IMG/VR virus record: IMGVR_UViG_3300024350_000252
Span: 174,048 to 238,047 of that record
Length of the DNA: 64,000 nt
Reading direction: 5' to 3' (one strand)
From: a virus
This document shows, one piece after another, positions 44,526-52,566 of this stretch (within the stretch, counting starts at the first letter, position 1; each line of letters starts with the position of its first letter). The notes under the pieces were generated by a model. The model was not told the DNA's origin. It saw only the letters and a list, made by a program, of their open reading frames with translations, and ran no database searches. Position numbers and translations under genes: made by a program.

Positions 44526-44533
44526 TATAAATA
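44526..44533 (+). promoter_or_regulatory. Perfect T4 late promoter (TATAAATA), 5 nt before the gene at 44539
   Basis: An exact match to the T4 late core. TTGCT and the ATG follow. It opens the second sugar island, so that island is expressed late. Confidence 0.75.
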
Positions 44534-44538
44534 TTGCT

Positions 44539-45297
44539 ATGAAAATAGTTTTAGTAACAGGTGGTTTTGATCCGATACATTCCGGACACATCTCATATCT
44601 CAAATCCGCAAAATCTCTAGGAGACAAACTGGTCGTTGGACTAAACAGCGACAGTTGGTTGGCCAGAAAGAAAGGCGCTGCGTTCATGCCCATAGAAGAA
44701 CGCAAAGTTATTCTTAAAGCTATCAAGCCTGTAGATTATGTTTTAGAATTTAATGATACTGATGGCACAGCATTAGATGCTATCCGAAAGACTAGGTTAA
44801 ATTTTCCCGGAGATAGTATAATATTCGCCAATGGCGGGGATAGAACCAAAGATAATATTCCAGAAATGACTACTGACGATTACGATACTACATTCGTTTT
44901 CGGAGTAGGCGGTGATGATAAGAAAAATTCCAGCAGCTGGATATTACAAGAGTGGAAAGCACCGAAGACCGAACGTCCATGGGGATATTATCGTGTGTTA
45001 CACGAAATTCCCGGAACAAAGGTAAAAGAACTTACAGTCAATCCTGGACAAAGTCTCAGTATGCAAAAACATCAGTCAAGGGCAGAATACTGGCACGTAG
45101 CATCGGGTTCGTGTGTGGTAAATGCCATCATGGCCAGCGGATATGTTTTACCTTCTAAAACTTTAGAACAACATGACGAATATAAAGTACCTCTAGGGGA
45201 ATGGCATCAATTGACAAATCCTTTTGATGAACCTTGTAAGATCGTAGAAATACAGTATGGCGAGCGATGTGTAGAAGAAGACATTGAAAGAAAATGA
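44539..45297 (+). CDS. Fusion: sugar-phosphate nucleotidyltransferase plus phosphomannose-isomerase-type cupin
   Basis: 252 aa, two domains. Residues 1-140 are a cytidylyltransferase-like domain with Gly-Gly-Phe-Asp-Pro-Ile-His-Ser-Gly-His (HxGH, 14-17) and Val-Gly-Leu-Asn-Ser-Asp, close to the adenylyltransferase half of HldE. Residues 148-245 are a cupin with Arg-Pro-Trp-Gly-Tyr-Tyr, Pro-Gly-Gln-Ser-Leu-Ser-Met-Gln-Lys-His-Gln-Ser-Arg-Ala-Glu and Gly-Glu-Trp-His-Gln-Leu. The pairing mirrors the separate hldE and cupin genes at 22-23.7 kb. It probably activates and modifies one sugar; the substrate is unknown. Confidence 0.78.
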   Translation: MKIVLVTGGFDPIHSGHISYLKSAKSLGDKLVVGLNSDSWLARKKGAAFMPIEERKVILKAIKPVDYVLEFNDTDGTALDAIRKTRLNFPGDSIIFANGGDRTKDNIPEMTTDDYDTTFVFGVGGDDKKNSSSWILQEWKAPKTERPWGYYRVLHEIPGTKVKELTVNPGQSLSMQKHQSRAEYWHVASGSCVVNAIMASGYVLPSKTLEQHDEYKVPLGEWHQLTNPFDEPCKIVEIQYGERCVEEDIERK

Positions 45298-46094
45298 AAG
45301 ATTGGATTTTCTTAAGCAAAGATGGCCAAGATGAATATATCAATATGTTTGCCAAAGGATGTGGATCAGAATCCGTAAACACAGAAGACTTTGATTATGA
45401 TTCTAGCGATCTTCCTATAGTTCTAAGAGGCATTCTAAAACACAAGATAATGAAACGCTGTTGGGAAGATCGAAGAGACTTTTACTATGTAGATACCGGA
45501 TATTTTGGCAACGAACGCACTACAAATAATCCTAACGGTTGGAAATATTGGCACAGGATAGTTAAAAACAATCTTCAACATGGGGAAATAATATCAAGGC
45601 CAGATGATAGATTTCGCAGGTTCGGAAAAAAATTCCAACCGTGGAAAAAGACCGGTAAGAAAATACTAATAGCTAAACCAGATGTCAAACCTTGTAAATT
45701 TTACGGTGTAGATCTAGAACAATGGACTACTGATACTATAGCAGAGATCAAAAAACACACAGACAGGCCTGTAGAGGTTCGTGAAAGAGCACCCAAGCGT
45801 ATTGATAGAATAAAGACATCTACGTTACAACAAGCATTAGATGATGATGTATTTGCTCTAGTAACATTTAACAGTGTAGCTGCTGTAGAAAGCATATTTC
45901 ACGGAATACCTGCGTTTACTTTAGCTCCTGCTAATGCTGCTAGCCCTGTTAGTTTACAAGACATTAGCCAAATAGAAAAACCCTACTATCCAGACAGCGA
46001 TAAATTATATGCGTGGGCCTGTCATCTAGCTTATGGTCAGTTCCATGTGTCGGAATTAAAAAATGGTGCGGCTAGGGAGATGTTAAATGCCTGA
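45294..46094 (+). CDS. Probable glycosyltransferase-like protein (capsule/GT-B type)
   Basis: 266 aa, overlapping its neighbours by 4 and 8 nt. The C-terminal half has Val-Thr-Phe-Asn-Ser-Val-Ala-Ala-Val-Glu-Ser-Ile-Phe-His-Gly-Ile-Pro-Ala-Phe, the donor-site pattern of capsular polysaccharide GT-B enzymes. It ends Phe-His-Val-Ser-Glu-Leu-Lys-Asn-Gly, which recurs in the gene at 47529 (Trp-Asn-Phe-Glu-Glu-Leu-Arg-Ser-Gly). The two are therefore paralogues. Donor and acceptor are unknown. Confidence 0.6.
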   Translation: MKDWIFLSKDGQDEYINMFAKGCGSESVNTEDFDYDSSDLPIVLRGILKHKIMKRCWEDRRDFYYVDTGYFGNERTTNNPNGWKYWHRIVKNNLQHGEIISRPDDRFRRFGKKFQPWKKTGKKILIAKPDVKPCKFYGVDLEQWTTDTIAEIKKHTDRPVEVRERAPKRIDRIKTSTLQQALDDDVFALVTFNSVAAVESIFHGIPAFTLAPANAASPVSLQDISQIEKPYYPDSDKLYAWACHLAYGQFHVSELKNGAAREMLNA

Positions 46095-47532
46095 AATGAT
46101 CAAGGTATTTGTAGGTTTTGATTCTAGAGAAGAAATCGCCTACGAAGTCTGTAAACATTCAATTTTAAAACACAATAAGAACGTAAAAGTTTCTCCGTTG
46201 AAACAAGACCATCTAAGAAGATTGGGATTATATTGGAGACCAACTGATCCGTTATCAAGCACCGAATTTACCTTTACAAGATTCTTAGTACCGGCACTTT
46301 GTAACTATCAAGGCTGGGCAGTTTTTTGTGATTGCGATTTTATATGGACTGAAGACATTGCCAATTTACTAGCCAAGGCTGATCCTAAGTATGCTGTGAT
46401 GTGTGTACATCATGACTACACTGTAAAAAATACAGTCAAGATGGATGGAAAAGAACAGACTATCTATCCTAGGAAAAACTGGAGTTCGATGGTGTTATTC
46501 AACTGCGGACATCCATCTAATCGAACATTAACCGCAGATTTAGTTAATAAAGAAACGGGCAAGTATCTACATAGATTTGGTTGGTTAAAAGATGAAGAGA
46601 TTGGCGAAATATCTCATGAATGGAATTGGTTAGTTGGTGTATATTCTGAATCAACTGGCGGAAAACCTAGAGCTATACATTATACAGAAGGCGGCCCGTG
46701 GTTCGATAATTATAGAACTTGTGAATATGCTGATGTATGGAATAACTATCTTCTATCGTATTCGTTAGATATCATACAAAAGGATAAACAAGCAGACATT
46801 GATATTCCTATAACATGGGTCACAAGTCTTAGTAGAGAATATTGGAACATAATTGCCGAAGCCACATTGCCTACATGGAGTAATCTCCCTGGACAGGTAG
46901 TATTTGTTTGGGACGATAAACCAAAAGATCTAGGATTTGGTTACAATTTTATGTTCAGCAAAGACGTATGTCCGGATTCCGATCCTTGGATACGAGAAAA
47001 GATGGGTTCTTACAAGTCTGACAGATTTTGGAAAAAGAGCCGTGTACAAGTATGGGCAGCACGTAAATTTAAAGGTCTAGTAGTTTGGTTAGATGCCGAT
47101 ATATCTGTTAAGAACAATATTGATCTTGATACCGCTATTAAACTTTTACATCCCAGAGAAAAAGTATGTGGTATATTAGATTGTGGCGGCGAATGGGACG
47201 TTGACACTGGGCTCGTTACTTTTAATACTGACCACGTAGCTATACACGACTTTATCAGCAAGTATTCATTGATGTGGTACAATGGGCAGATATCTACACT
47301 TCCTCAACCTTATGACCATTATGCTATGAGTAAATTGAGAAATAGCATAGCAATGAAAACATACGTGTTACCTAAGGAACAATGGAGAGAAACCCCAACT
47401 GAAAACATAAACAGATCAGCTATGCGTAATAGCATTTTCGATTATCACTTCGAACATCACTTAGGTATAGAAAATAAAGATGAAGTTCGTAGTAAATTTA
47501 GACAAATACCTTTAGTGAGTAGCAAACAATGA
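46087..47532 (+). CDS. Two-domain GT-A glycosyltransferase
   Basis: 481 aa. The first domain (1-235) opens Ile-Lys-Val-Phe-Val-Gly-Phe-Asp-Ser-Arg-Glu and has an Asp-Cys-Asp metal motif at 82-84 after Trp-Ala-Val-Phe-Cys. The second domain (about 240-481) opens Ile-Thr-Trp-Val-Thr-Ser-Leu-Ser and has Val-Val-Trp-Leu-Asp-Ala-Asp-Ile. It resembles the separate GT genes at 49097-51305. The protein looks like an in-frame fusion of two GT-A enzymes that may add two sugars in turn. GGGAGA precedes the ATG. Confidence 0.75.
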   Translation: MPEMIKVFVGFDSREEIAYEVCKHSILKHNKNVKVSPLKQDHLRRLGLYWRPTDPLSSTEFTFTRFLVPALCNYQGWAVFCDCDFIWTEDIANLLAKADPKYAVMCVHHDYTVKNTVKMDGKEQTIYPRKNWSSMVLFNCGHPSNRTLTADLVNKETGKYLHRFGWLKDEEIGEISHEWNWLVGVYSESTGGKPRAIHYTEGGPWFDNYRTCEYADVWNNYLLSYSLDIIQKDKQADIDIPITWVTSLSREYWNIIAEATLPTWSNLPGQVVFVWDDKPKDLGFGYNFMFSKDVCPDSDPWIREKMGSYKSDRFWKKSRVQVWAARKFKGLVVWLDADISVKNNIDLDTAIKLLHPREKVCGILDCGGEWDVDTGLVTFNTDHVAIHDFISKYSLMWYNGQISTLPQPYDHYAMSKLRNSIAMKTYVLPKEQWRETPTENINRSAMRNSIFDYHFEHHLGIENKDEVRSKFRQIPLVSSKQ

Positions 47533-48446
47533 AAGTAGTTTGTTATATCTCAGCAATCCCGCCTAACAATAAAAATCAAGAAAAGAAAGATCTACATGTT
47601 CTTTTTGATCAAGGAGTTAAAACGATCGGTGACGAATCATTTTTGATGCATGGCACACAGATAATGGACTGTGATGTAGCATTACTACAAGGATGGGTAC
47701 ATGAAGGTTCTAAAAATGCTCCACACTTAAGATTGCGACAGGGAGTGATAGATCATCAACGCAATACAGGAAAGCATGTATTAATAGCTGATAGCAATCT
47801 TTTCCTTTATACCGACAAAGACAATCCTTTACATTATCTCAGATACAGTTTCGATGGCGTTTTTCCTACAACAGGAATTTATTTTGATAGAACGGTAGAT
47901 CCTTCAAGATGGCAACAGATTAAAAGAGATCACAAAATAGATATCAAAGACTGGAAAACAGATGGTGAATATATTCTTATTTGTACTCAAAGAAATGGCG
48001 GATGGAGCATGGGGTCTTTTGCTGTAACCAGCTGGTTAGATATGATAATCAGAGAAATACGACGGTATACTGATAGACCTATAGTAGTAAGAGGACATCC
48101 TGGAGACAGAAACACTGCGATATATCTAAAAGATTATGATCCAAGGTATACTTTAAGTAAAAATCCTAGTATACTAGATGATTTTAAAAATGCTAAAGCA
48201 GTTATCACTTATAATAGCAGTCCAGGCGTGGCTGCTGCTATAGAAGGTATTCCAGTTTTTGTAACAGACGATATGGCACAGAATAGTCAAGCATATGCTG
48301 TAGCAAATACTAACCTTTCGATGATAGAAAATCCCATCATGACTAATAATCGACAAGCATGGATCGAAAAAATCTGTATGAGTCACTGGAATTTTGAAGA
48401 ACTTAGGTCAGGTAAGGCCTGGGCACATTTTAAACAGTATGTCTGA
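47529..48446 (+). CDS. Probable glycosyltransferase-like protein, paralogue of the gene at 45294
   Basis: 305 aa. The C-terminal domain has Ala-Val-Ile-Thr-Tyr-Asn-Ser-Ser-Pro-Gly-Val-Ala-Ala-Ala-Ile-Glu-Gly-Ile-Pro-Val-Phe-Val, the sugar-nucleotide site of capsule-type GT-B enzymes. Before it is Arg-Pro-Ile-Val-Val-Arg-Gly-His-Pro-Gly-Asp. It overlaps the preceding GT by 4 nt and the methyltransferase by 8 nt, so the island is tightly coupled. Confidence 0.62.
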   Translation: MKVVCYISAIPPNNKNQEKKDLHVLFDQGVKTIGDESFLMHGTQIMDCDVALLQGWVHEGSKNAPHLRLRQGVIDHQRNTGKHVLIADSNLFLYTDKDNPLHYLRYSFDGVFPTTGIYFDRTVDPSRWQQIKRDHKIDIKDWKTDGEYILICTQRNGGWSMGSFAVTSWLDMIIREIRRYTDRPIVVRGHPGDRNTAIYLKDYDPRYTLSKNPSILDDFKNAKAVITYNSSPGVAAAIEGIPVFVTDDMAQNSQAYAVANTNLSMIENPIMTNNRQAWIEKICMSHWNFEELRSGKAWAHFKQYV

Positions 48447-49107
48447 CGCTATAACAAAATTAAATTTAGAATTTAGAGAAAGTAAAGCCCACGGCGGCAG
48501 TTGGCTTTGGCCTAACGACGACACGGTAGCTTGGTCATACCTTAATAAAGCAGCACATAGACATTTGCCCCACAAGATTTCTCAATTTTGTGATAGAAAA
48601 TCATTGGTTATACAAGCAGGTGGTAACGCAGGTCTATATCCTAAACAATATGCTTCCTTATTCCAACAGGTAATAACTATAGAACCAGATTATAGAAACT
48701 TTTTTTGTCTTTGTTACAATGTTCCTGATGCTAATGTATTCAAATTCCAAGCATGTCTTGGTGATAGCAACAAGATGTTAGGATTAGATTACAATCCTCG
48801 ATGGAATAATGAAAACCGAGGAGCGATGAAAGTATCTAGTTCTGGTATCATTCCACAAATAACCATCGACAGTTTCAATCTAGCACCGGATCTAATACAT
48901 CTTGACATAGAAGGTTACGAAGGATTTGCTCTCAACGGTGCTATTGATACCATTACCAAACACAAACCATTGATAGTGCTAGAAACGAATGGTTCAGGGG
49001 ATGAATATGGATGGCCGCAGAACAAAATTGATGAATTATTGTTTTCTTTAGGTTATAAAATTCTAGAAAACTGGGGTCATGATACGGTGTACAAAAATGA
49101 AACGTGA
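48439..49107 (+). CDS. FkbM-family methyltransferase
   Basis: 222 aa from the ATG at 48439; an upstream ATG at 48394 would lie inside the previous gene. The SAM site is Leu-Val-Ile-Gln-Ala-Gly-Gly-Asn-Ala-Gly-Leu-Tyr-Pro, followed by Ile-Glu-Pro-Asp and then Leu-Ile-His-Leu-Asp-Ile-Glu-Gly-Tyr-Glu and Pro-Leu-Ile-Val-Leu-Glu. FkbM proteins O-methylate sugars or polyketides; among GTs the natural reading is capping of a glycan hydroxyl. Confidence 0.82.
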   Translation: MSDAITKLNLEFRESKAHGGSWLWPNDDTVAWSYLNKAAHRHLPHKISQFCDRKSLVIQAGGNAGLYPKQYASLFQQVITIEPDYRNFFCLCYNVPDANVFKFQACLGDSNKMLGLDYNPRWNNENRGAMKVSSSGIIPQITIDSFNLAPDLIHLDIEGYEGFALNGAIDTITKHKPLIVLETNGSGDEYGWPQNKIDELLFSLGYKILENWGHDTVYKNET

Positions 49108-49768
49108 TATTTTATGGGTTACTGGATTTAGCGAGAGTTATTATAATGCTGTAGGAAAAATTACCTTAGGCACATGGAATTTTCTCACTAACGATCACAT
49201 ATTTTTTAGCGAAAGTCGTATTTCTCATAAAGGTACGATTTATATCGGCGAAGAAATGAAAAATTATCATCCAGATTTACAAAATAAGATTTTTAATGAA
49301 AGTAAAAAGACATATAAATTTTTCAAGAAAGCATTTTGTATCTGGTATGCTCTAAAAAACTATCAAGACAAGTATAAGTCTATTATTTGGTTAGACACAG
49401 ATGTGTTAGTTAAAAAACCTTTTGATGTAAATGAATTTTTACCAAACCAAGATCAGATTTTTTCTACTATCATCCACGGACAACATGGCTGCGACTCGGG
49501 TTTCGTAGCATTTAACACTGATTATCCAGATTTTGACAAATTTGTCGACGAATATATCGATTACTATTTGTCAGGTAGGATATATCAGATGCACAATCCA
49601 TGGGATGCTTATATCCTCGAAGACTTTTCTAAAAGGATGCCAGTAAAAAATCTATTTTCTGGTAAGCCCTCTAAAGAAGATTGCGGATTCCAAAACACTT
49701 TGTTAGATCCTTATCTCGATCATTACTGGGGAAAGAAAGGAAAAATAGAATTGGAGTCTAAATCATGA
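49097..49768 (+). CDS. GT-A glycosyltransferase-like protein
   Basis: 223 aa from the ATG at 49097 (Met-Lys-Arg-Asp-Ile-Leu-Trp-Val-Thr-Gly-Phe). DxD motif is Ile-Ile-Trp-Leu-Asp-Thr-Asp-Val-Leu-Val. A later Gly-Cys-Asp-Ser-Gly-Phe-Val-Ala-Phe-Asn-Thr is the acceptor-side motif shared with the second half of the fused GT at 46087. The gene overlaps both neighbours by a few bases. Likely uses a nucleotide sugar; linkage unknown. Confidence 0.7.
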   Translation: MKRDILWVTGFSESYYNAVGKITLGTWNFLTNDHIFFSESRISHKGTIYIGEEMKNYHPDLQNKIFNESKKTYKFFKKAFCIWYALKNYQDKYKSIIWLDTDVLVKKPFDVNEFLPNQDQIFSTIIHGQHGCDSGFVAFNTDYPDFDKFVDEYIDYYLSGRIYQMHNPWDAYILEDFSKRMPVKNLFSGKPSKEDCGFQNTLLDPYLDHYWGKKGKIELESKS

Positions 49769-50499
49769 AATATACCGTAAAATGGTCGGGATTAGCTGAT
49801 TCGAAATACTATGAATATATTGCTAAATTTTGTTTACCTTCATGGACAATGTTGCCAGGAGAAAAATTCGTCATTCATGATGGCAACTTGATCAACATAC
49901 CAGGTATCAATGTAGTACCATGGGAAGGAATACCCAACGAACAGTCAAAATTTATCGCCAATCAGCCTAAGAAGAAACCTTGGAACTTCTGGCGGAAGAT
50001 GCAGAGCCAAGTACACGCAGTAAGAACACAAAAAGATTGCGATTTTTTGGTTTTGTTAGACACCGACATCGAAGTTTTTGATTTTAATGCGAAATTATTT
50101 TCACAAGAGTTAGAAAATTTACTAACATCGGGGCTAGTATGGGCTACTGGTCAATCTCAATTGAGAAAATTAGATGCCGGTTTCATCATCATTAACATGA
50201 AACACCCATCCAGAGAACAGTTGATAAACGATTATGAAGATATTTGGGAATCTGGTAAAATTTATACACTAGAAAAAGGCTACGATGGAGATGCTGTCGA
50301 AAGTCTTTTTGAAAAATATCCTTCATACAGATTAAAAAACAGAGATTACGGGTCTGGCCTACATGTTTACGATCTAGGAGTGATACATTGGGGTAGCAAA
50401 CTACCAAAAGAACTAAGAGCTGCGTGGCAAGGAGATGCTAAAAGTCTTCTTGATAAAAGATTATCAGAGATAGTGATCAAAGAATATAAAAATCGCTAA
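49765..50499 (+). CDS. GT-A glycosyltransferase-like protein
   Basis: 244 aa. The start (Tyr-Thr-Val-Lys-Trp-Ser-Gly-Leu-Ala-Asp-Ser) and the DxD in Leu-Val-Leu-Leu-Asp-Thr-Asp-Ile-Glu place it beside its upstream neighbour. Leu-Asp-Ala-Gly-Phe-Ile-Ile-Ile-Asn-Met follows as the acceptor motif. Its last 4 bases overlap the convergent GT on the minus strand. Confidence 0.7.
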   Translation: MKYTVKWSGLADSKYYEYIAKFCLPSWTMLPGEKFVIHDGNLINIPGINVVPWEGIPNEQSKFIANQPKKKPWNFWRKMQSQVHAVRTQKDCDFLVLLDTDIEVFDFNAKLFSQELENLLTSGLVWATGQSQLRKLDAGFIIINMKHPSREQLINDYEDIWESGKIYTLEKGYDGDAVESLFEKYPSYRLKNRDYGSGLHVYDLGVIHWGSKLPKELRAAWQGDAKSLLDKRLSEIVIKEYKNR

Positions 50500-51305
50500 G
50501 ACACCCAATAGCTTTCTTGTCTGTTTACCCTAAGATCAGTGATTTTGCTTTTTCCTAAGTCTTTTCTAGCACCTTTTAAATGATCTAGGTAAGCTCCCCA
50601 AGCAGAATTTATCAAAGGATGACCTTCACCTTTGATCAAACCTCTACTCCAATCGTGTTGTTTGAGAAAAGGCATCCTTAACCTAACGTCATCAAAAACA
50701 AAACTGTCATGCCACTCTGTAAGACGGAAAATTCCGGTCTCTGCGTGGTCATACATCCTTTGAAATTCTCTTAAAAAATCTAATGTTTGGAGATTTTTAA
50801 GATTCATAGAATACAACCCACATTCGGACCATTTATTTTCTCTACCTAAAAAACATATGTCTTGTTCTTTTGGTATCAATTGTTCAATAGCTACTAAATT
50901 TATGGGACTATGACATATTGTGTCAGCATCCATCCATAATAAAATGTCACTTTCACAGTTTTTAGCACAATGAAATATAGCATAGACCTTATGACTGAAT
51001 CTTACAGCATCCCATCTAAAGCCTATACCGGGCTGTTTACCACCTTTACCGATCGGACCTGTAGCAAGGTTTCCTGTAGCTCGTGGATCATCTTTCCATT
51101 TTTGTTTGAAGGAAACTAATTCAGGACTGCTAGAGTGTAAATCACGTACTACAAGGTTTTTTGCCTGTTCAACTACTTGGCAGTTTTCACTATATGCGTA
51201 CAGCGTAACTTCTTCGGGCCAATTTTTTATAAAACTATTGATCATGTTTCGGCCATATTTTTCATAGCCGGATTGATTGAATGTAGTAACCACGGAAATT
51301 TTCAT
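50496..51305 (-). CDS. GT-A glycosyltransferase-like protein, minus strand
   Basis: 269 aa. Met-Lys-Ile-Ser-Val-Val-Thr-Thr-Phe-Asn at the start, and a DxD motif Leu-Leu-Trp-Met-Asp-Ala-Asp-Thr. Later Asp-Glu-Ile/Val-type acceptor residues and a Trp-His-Asp-Ser segment follow. It is the only reversed gene of the island, with a perfect late promoter of its own. It may have been acquired separately, but function probably joins with the others. Confidence 0.7.
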   Translation of the reverse strand: MKISVVTTFNQSGYEKYGRNMINSFIKNWPEEVTLYAYSENCQVVEQAKNLVVRDLHSSSPELVSFKQKWKDDPRATGNLATGPIGKGGKQPGIGFRWDAVRFSHKVYAIFHCAKNCESDILLWMDADTICHSPINLVAIEQLIPKEQDICFLGRENKWSECGLYSMNLKNLQTLDFLREFQRMYDHAETGIFRLTEWHDSFVFDDVRLRMPFLKQHDWSRGLIKGEGHPLINSAWGAYLDHLKGARKDLGKSKITDLRVNRQESYWVS

Positions 51306-51310
51306 ATTGA

Positions 51311-51318
51311 TATTTATA
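51311..51318 (-). promoter_or_regulatory. Perfect T4 late promoter (TATAAATA) on the minus strand
   Basis: Followed by TCAAT and the ATG at 51305, again exactly 5 nt. No ribosome site is possible in that space. Confidence 0.75.
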
Positions 51319-51378
51319 GATGGTAAAAAAGTGAATTTTTTTCTTGATCTTTGAGGTCAGAGAAGTTAATATTATATA

Positions 51379-52566
51379 ATGATCTCAACACAACCTATCG
51401 ATAAAATCTTTGAGGACTTTGCCAACAGTGTGGTGTTCGGAAACATCCGTGTGGACACCGCAGATGAAAGTCCTGTTTATAGTTTTCATACGGTTGTCAC
51501 ACAAAATACCCCATTAACTAAGAAACAGAGTCTCTATGTTTTGAGGTTATTGAGGAAGTATCAGACACCCTACGAACAATACAGTAAAAAATCTATCACA
51601 CATGCTTTGGCCAATCCTACATGGACACATCCATTTAGAGAATTAGATCCTAGCAAGAAAATCTATGTGGAAGAAATTGGAAAAATCACCTGGATTTTTG
51701 CTAAATTTCCATATGCCCTTAAAGAAGAATTTGCCAAGGAATTCAAGGTGTATGGAAAGATGATGTGGGATCCTGAGACCAAATCACAGAGAGCAAGATT
51801 GTATGACATCAATGTCGTACATCTTCATAGTTTTGGTCAAAAACATGGTTTTGAATTCGATGAAAAATTCCAAAATCTTGTAGAATCGGTTGAAGAAATA
51901 TGGCAACGTGAAAATGAAATCACACGCTCATGTATAGTCGAAAGTGACCATGTCAAGCTGATTAATGCTACAGAATCAGCTCAGGAATATTTTGACAAGA
52001 ATAAGAAAAACAGCTTAAAATCTGACCTATTTTTAGCCAGAATGTTAGGTCACAAATTTATCACTGATAAAACACAAAATAGAATAGAAACACTGTGCTC
52101 AAAGAAAAAATCTAAATTTTGGTTTCGAGATATCAATGTTCTCATGTCAGTGGTTAAAGACCTAGACCATCACCCTGTTTTGATATTTTTAGATAGAACC
52201 ACCGATGTAGTTGACTATGCTAAAAAGTTTGTAGAAGCAGGAATAAATGCCGGGATACCAAATGAATATTTCCGAATTCTTTTTAGATTCAAGAACGATG
52301 AAGAACAGGGTCAACGGTTTAACGAATGGATCAAAGAAAACAATCTCGGCGGTGAAGTCGAAACTGGCAAGATATTCATTTGCCAACACAAACCACCAAA
52401 ATGGATGATTAAGTCTAATTTACAGCCATCTTTACTGATAAGTAATACACTCAATCCGCATACAAATACATCAACCATTTCAATGATCAACCAGCACCAC
52501 ACTGTGTTTTACGTTGGTAACATCAGACCCACTGTGTCGAAGGAGACTGAAGTTGTCCATTTGTAA
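51379..52566 (+). CDS. Hypothetical protein upstream of UvsW
   Basis: 395 aa, soluble and charged. The N-terminal third has helical Leu-Tyr-Val-Leu-Arg-Leu-Leu-Arg-Lys-Tyr; the C-terminal third has an alpha/beta pattern (Pro-Val-Leu-Ile-Phe-Leu-Asp-Arg-Thr, Ile-Phe-Ile-Cys-Gln-His-Lys-Pro-Pro-Lys-Trp). No Walker or nuclease motif is clear. It overlaps the UvsW start by 14 nt, and AAGGAG for UvsW lies inside it, so the two are coupled. A partner in replication or repair is likely. TATAAT occurs right at the ATG. Confidence 0.6.
   Translation: MISTQPIDKIFEDFANSVVFGNIRVDTADESPVYSFHTVVTQNTPLTKKQSLYVLRLLRKYQTPYEQYSKKSITHALANPTWTHPFRELDPSKKIYVEEIGKITWIFAKFPYALKEEFAKEFKVYGKMMWDPETKSQRARLYDINVVHLHSFGQKHGFEFDEKFQNLVESVEEIWQRENEITRSCIVESDHVKLINATESAQEYFDKNKKNSLKSDLFLARMLGHKFITDKTQNRIETLCSKKKSKFWFRDINVLMSVVKDLDHHPVLIFLDRTTDVVDYAKKFVEAGINAGIPNEYFRILFRFKNDEEQGQRFNEWIKENNLGGEVETGKIFICQHKPPKWMIKSNLQPSLLISNTLNPHTNTSTISMINQHHTVFYVGNIRPTVSKETEVVHL

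Noticed and set aside
51344-51380. Possible sigma70 promoter before the gene at 51379 (TTGATC and TATAAT)
   Set aside because: The TATAAT overlaps the ATG itself and the alternative -10 at correct spacing is weak.
52514-52552. Upstream start for UvsW
   Set aside because: No ribosome site; the TTG at 52553 has AAGGAG at good spacing and begins at the conserved domain.
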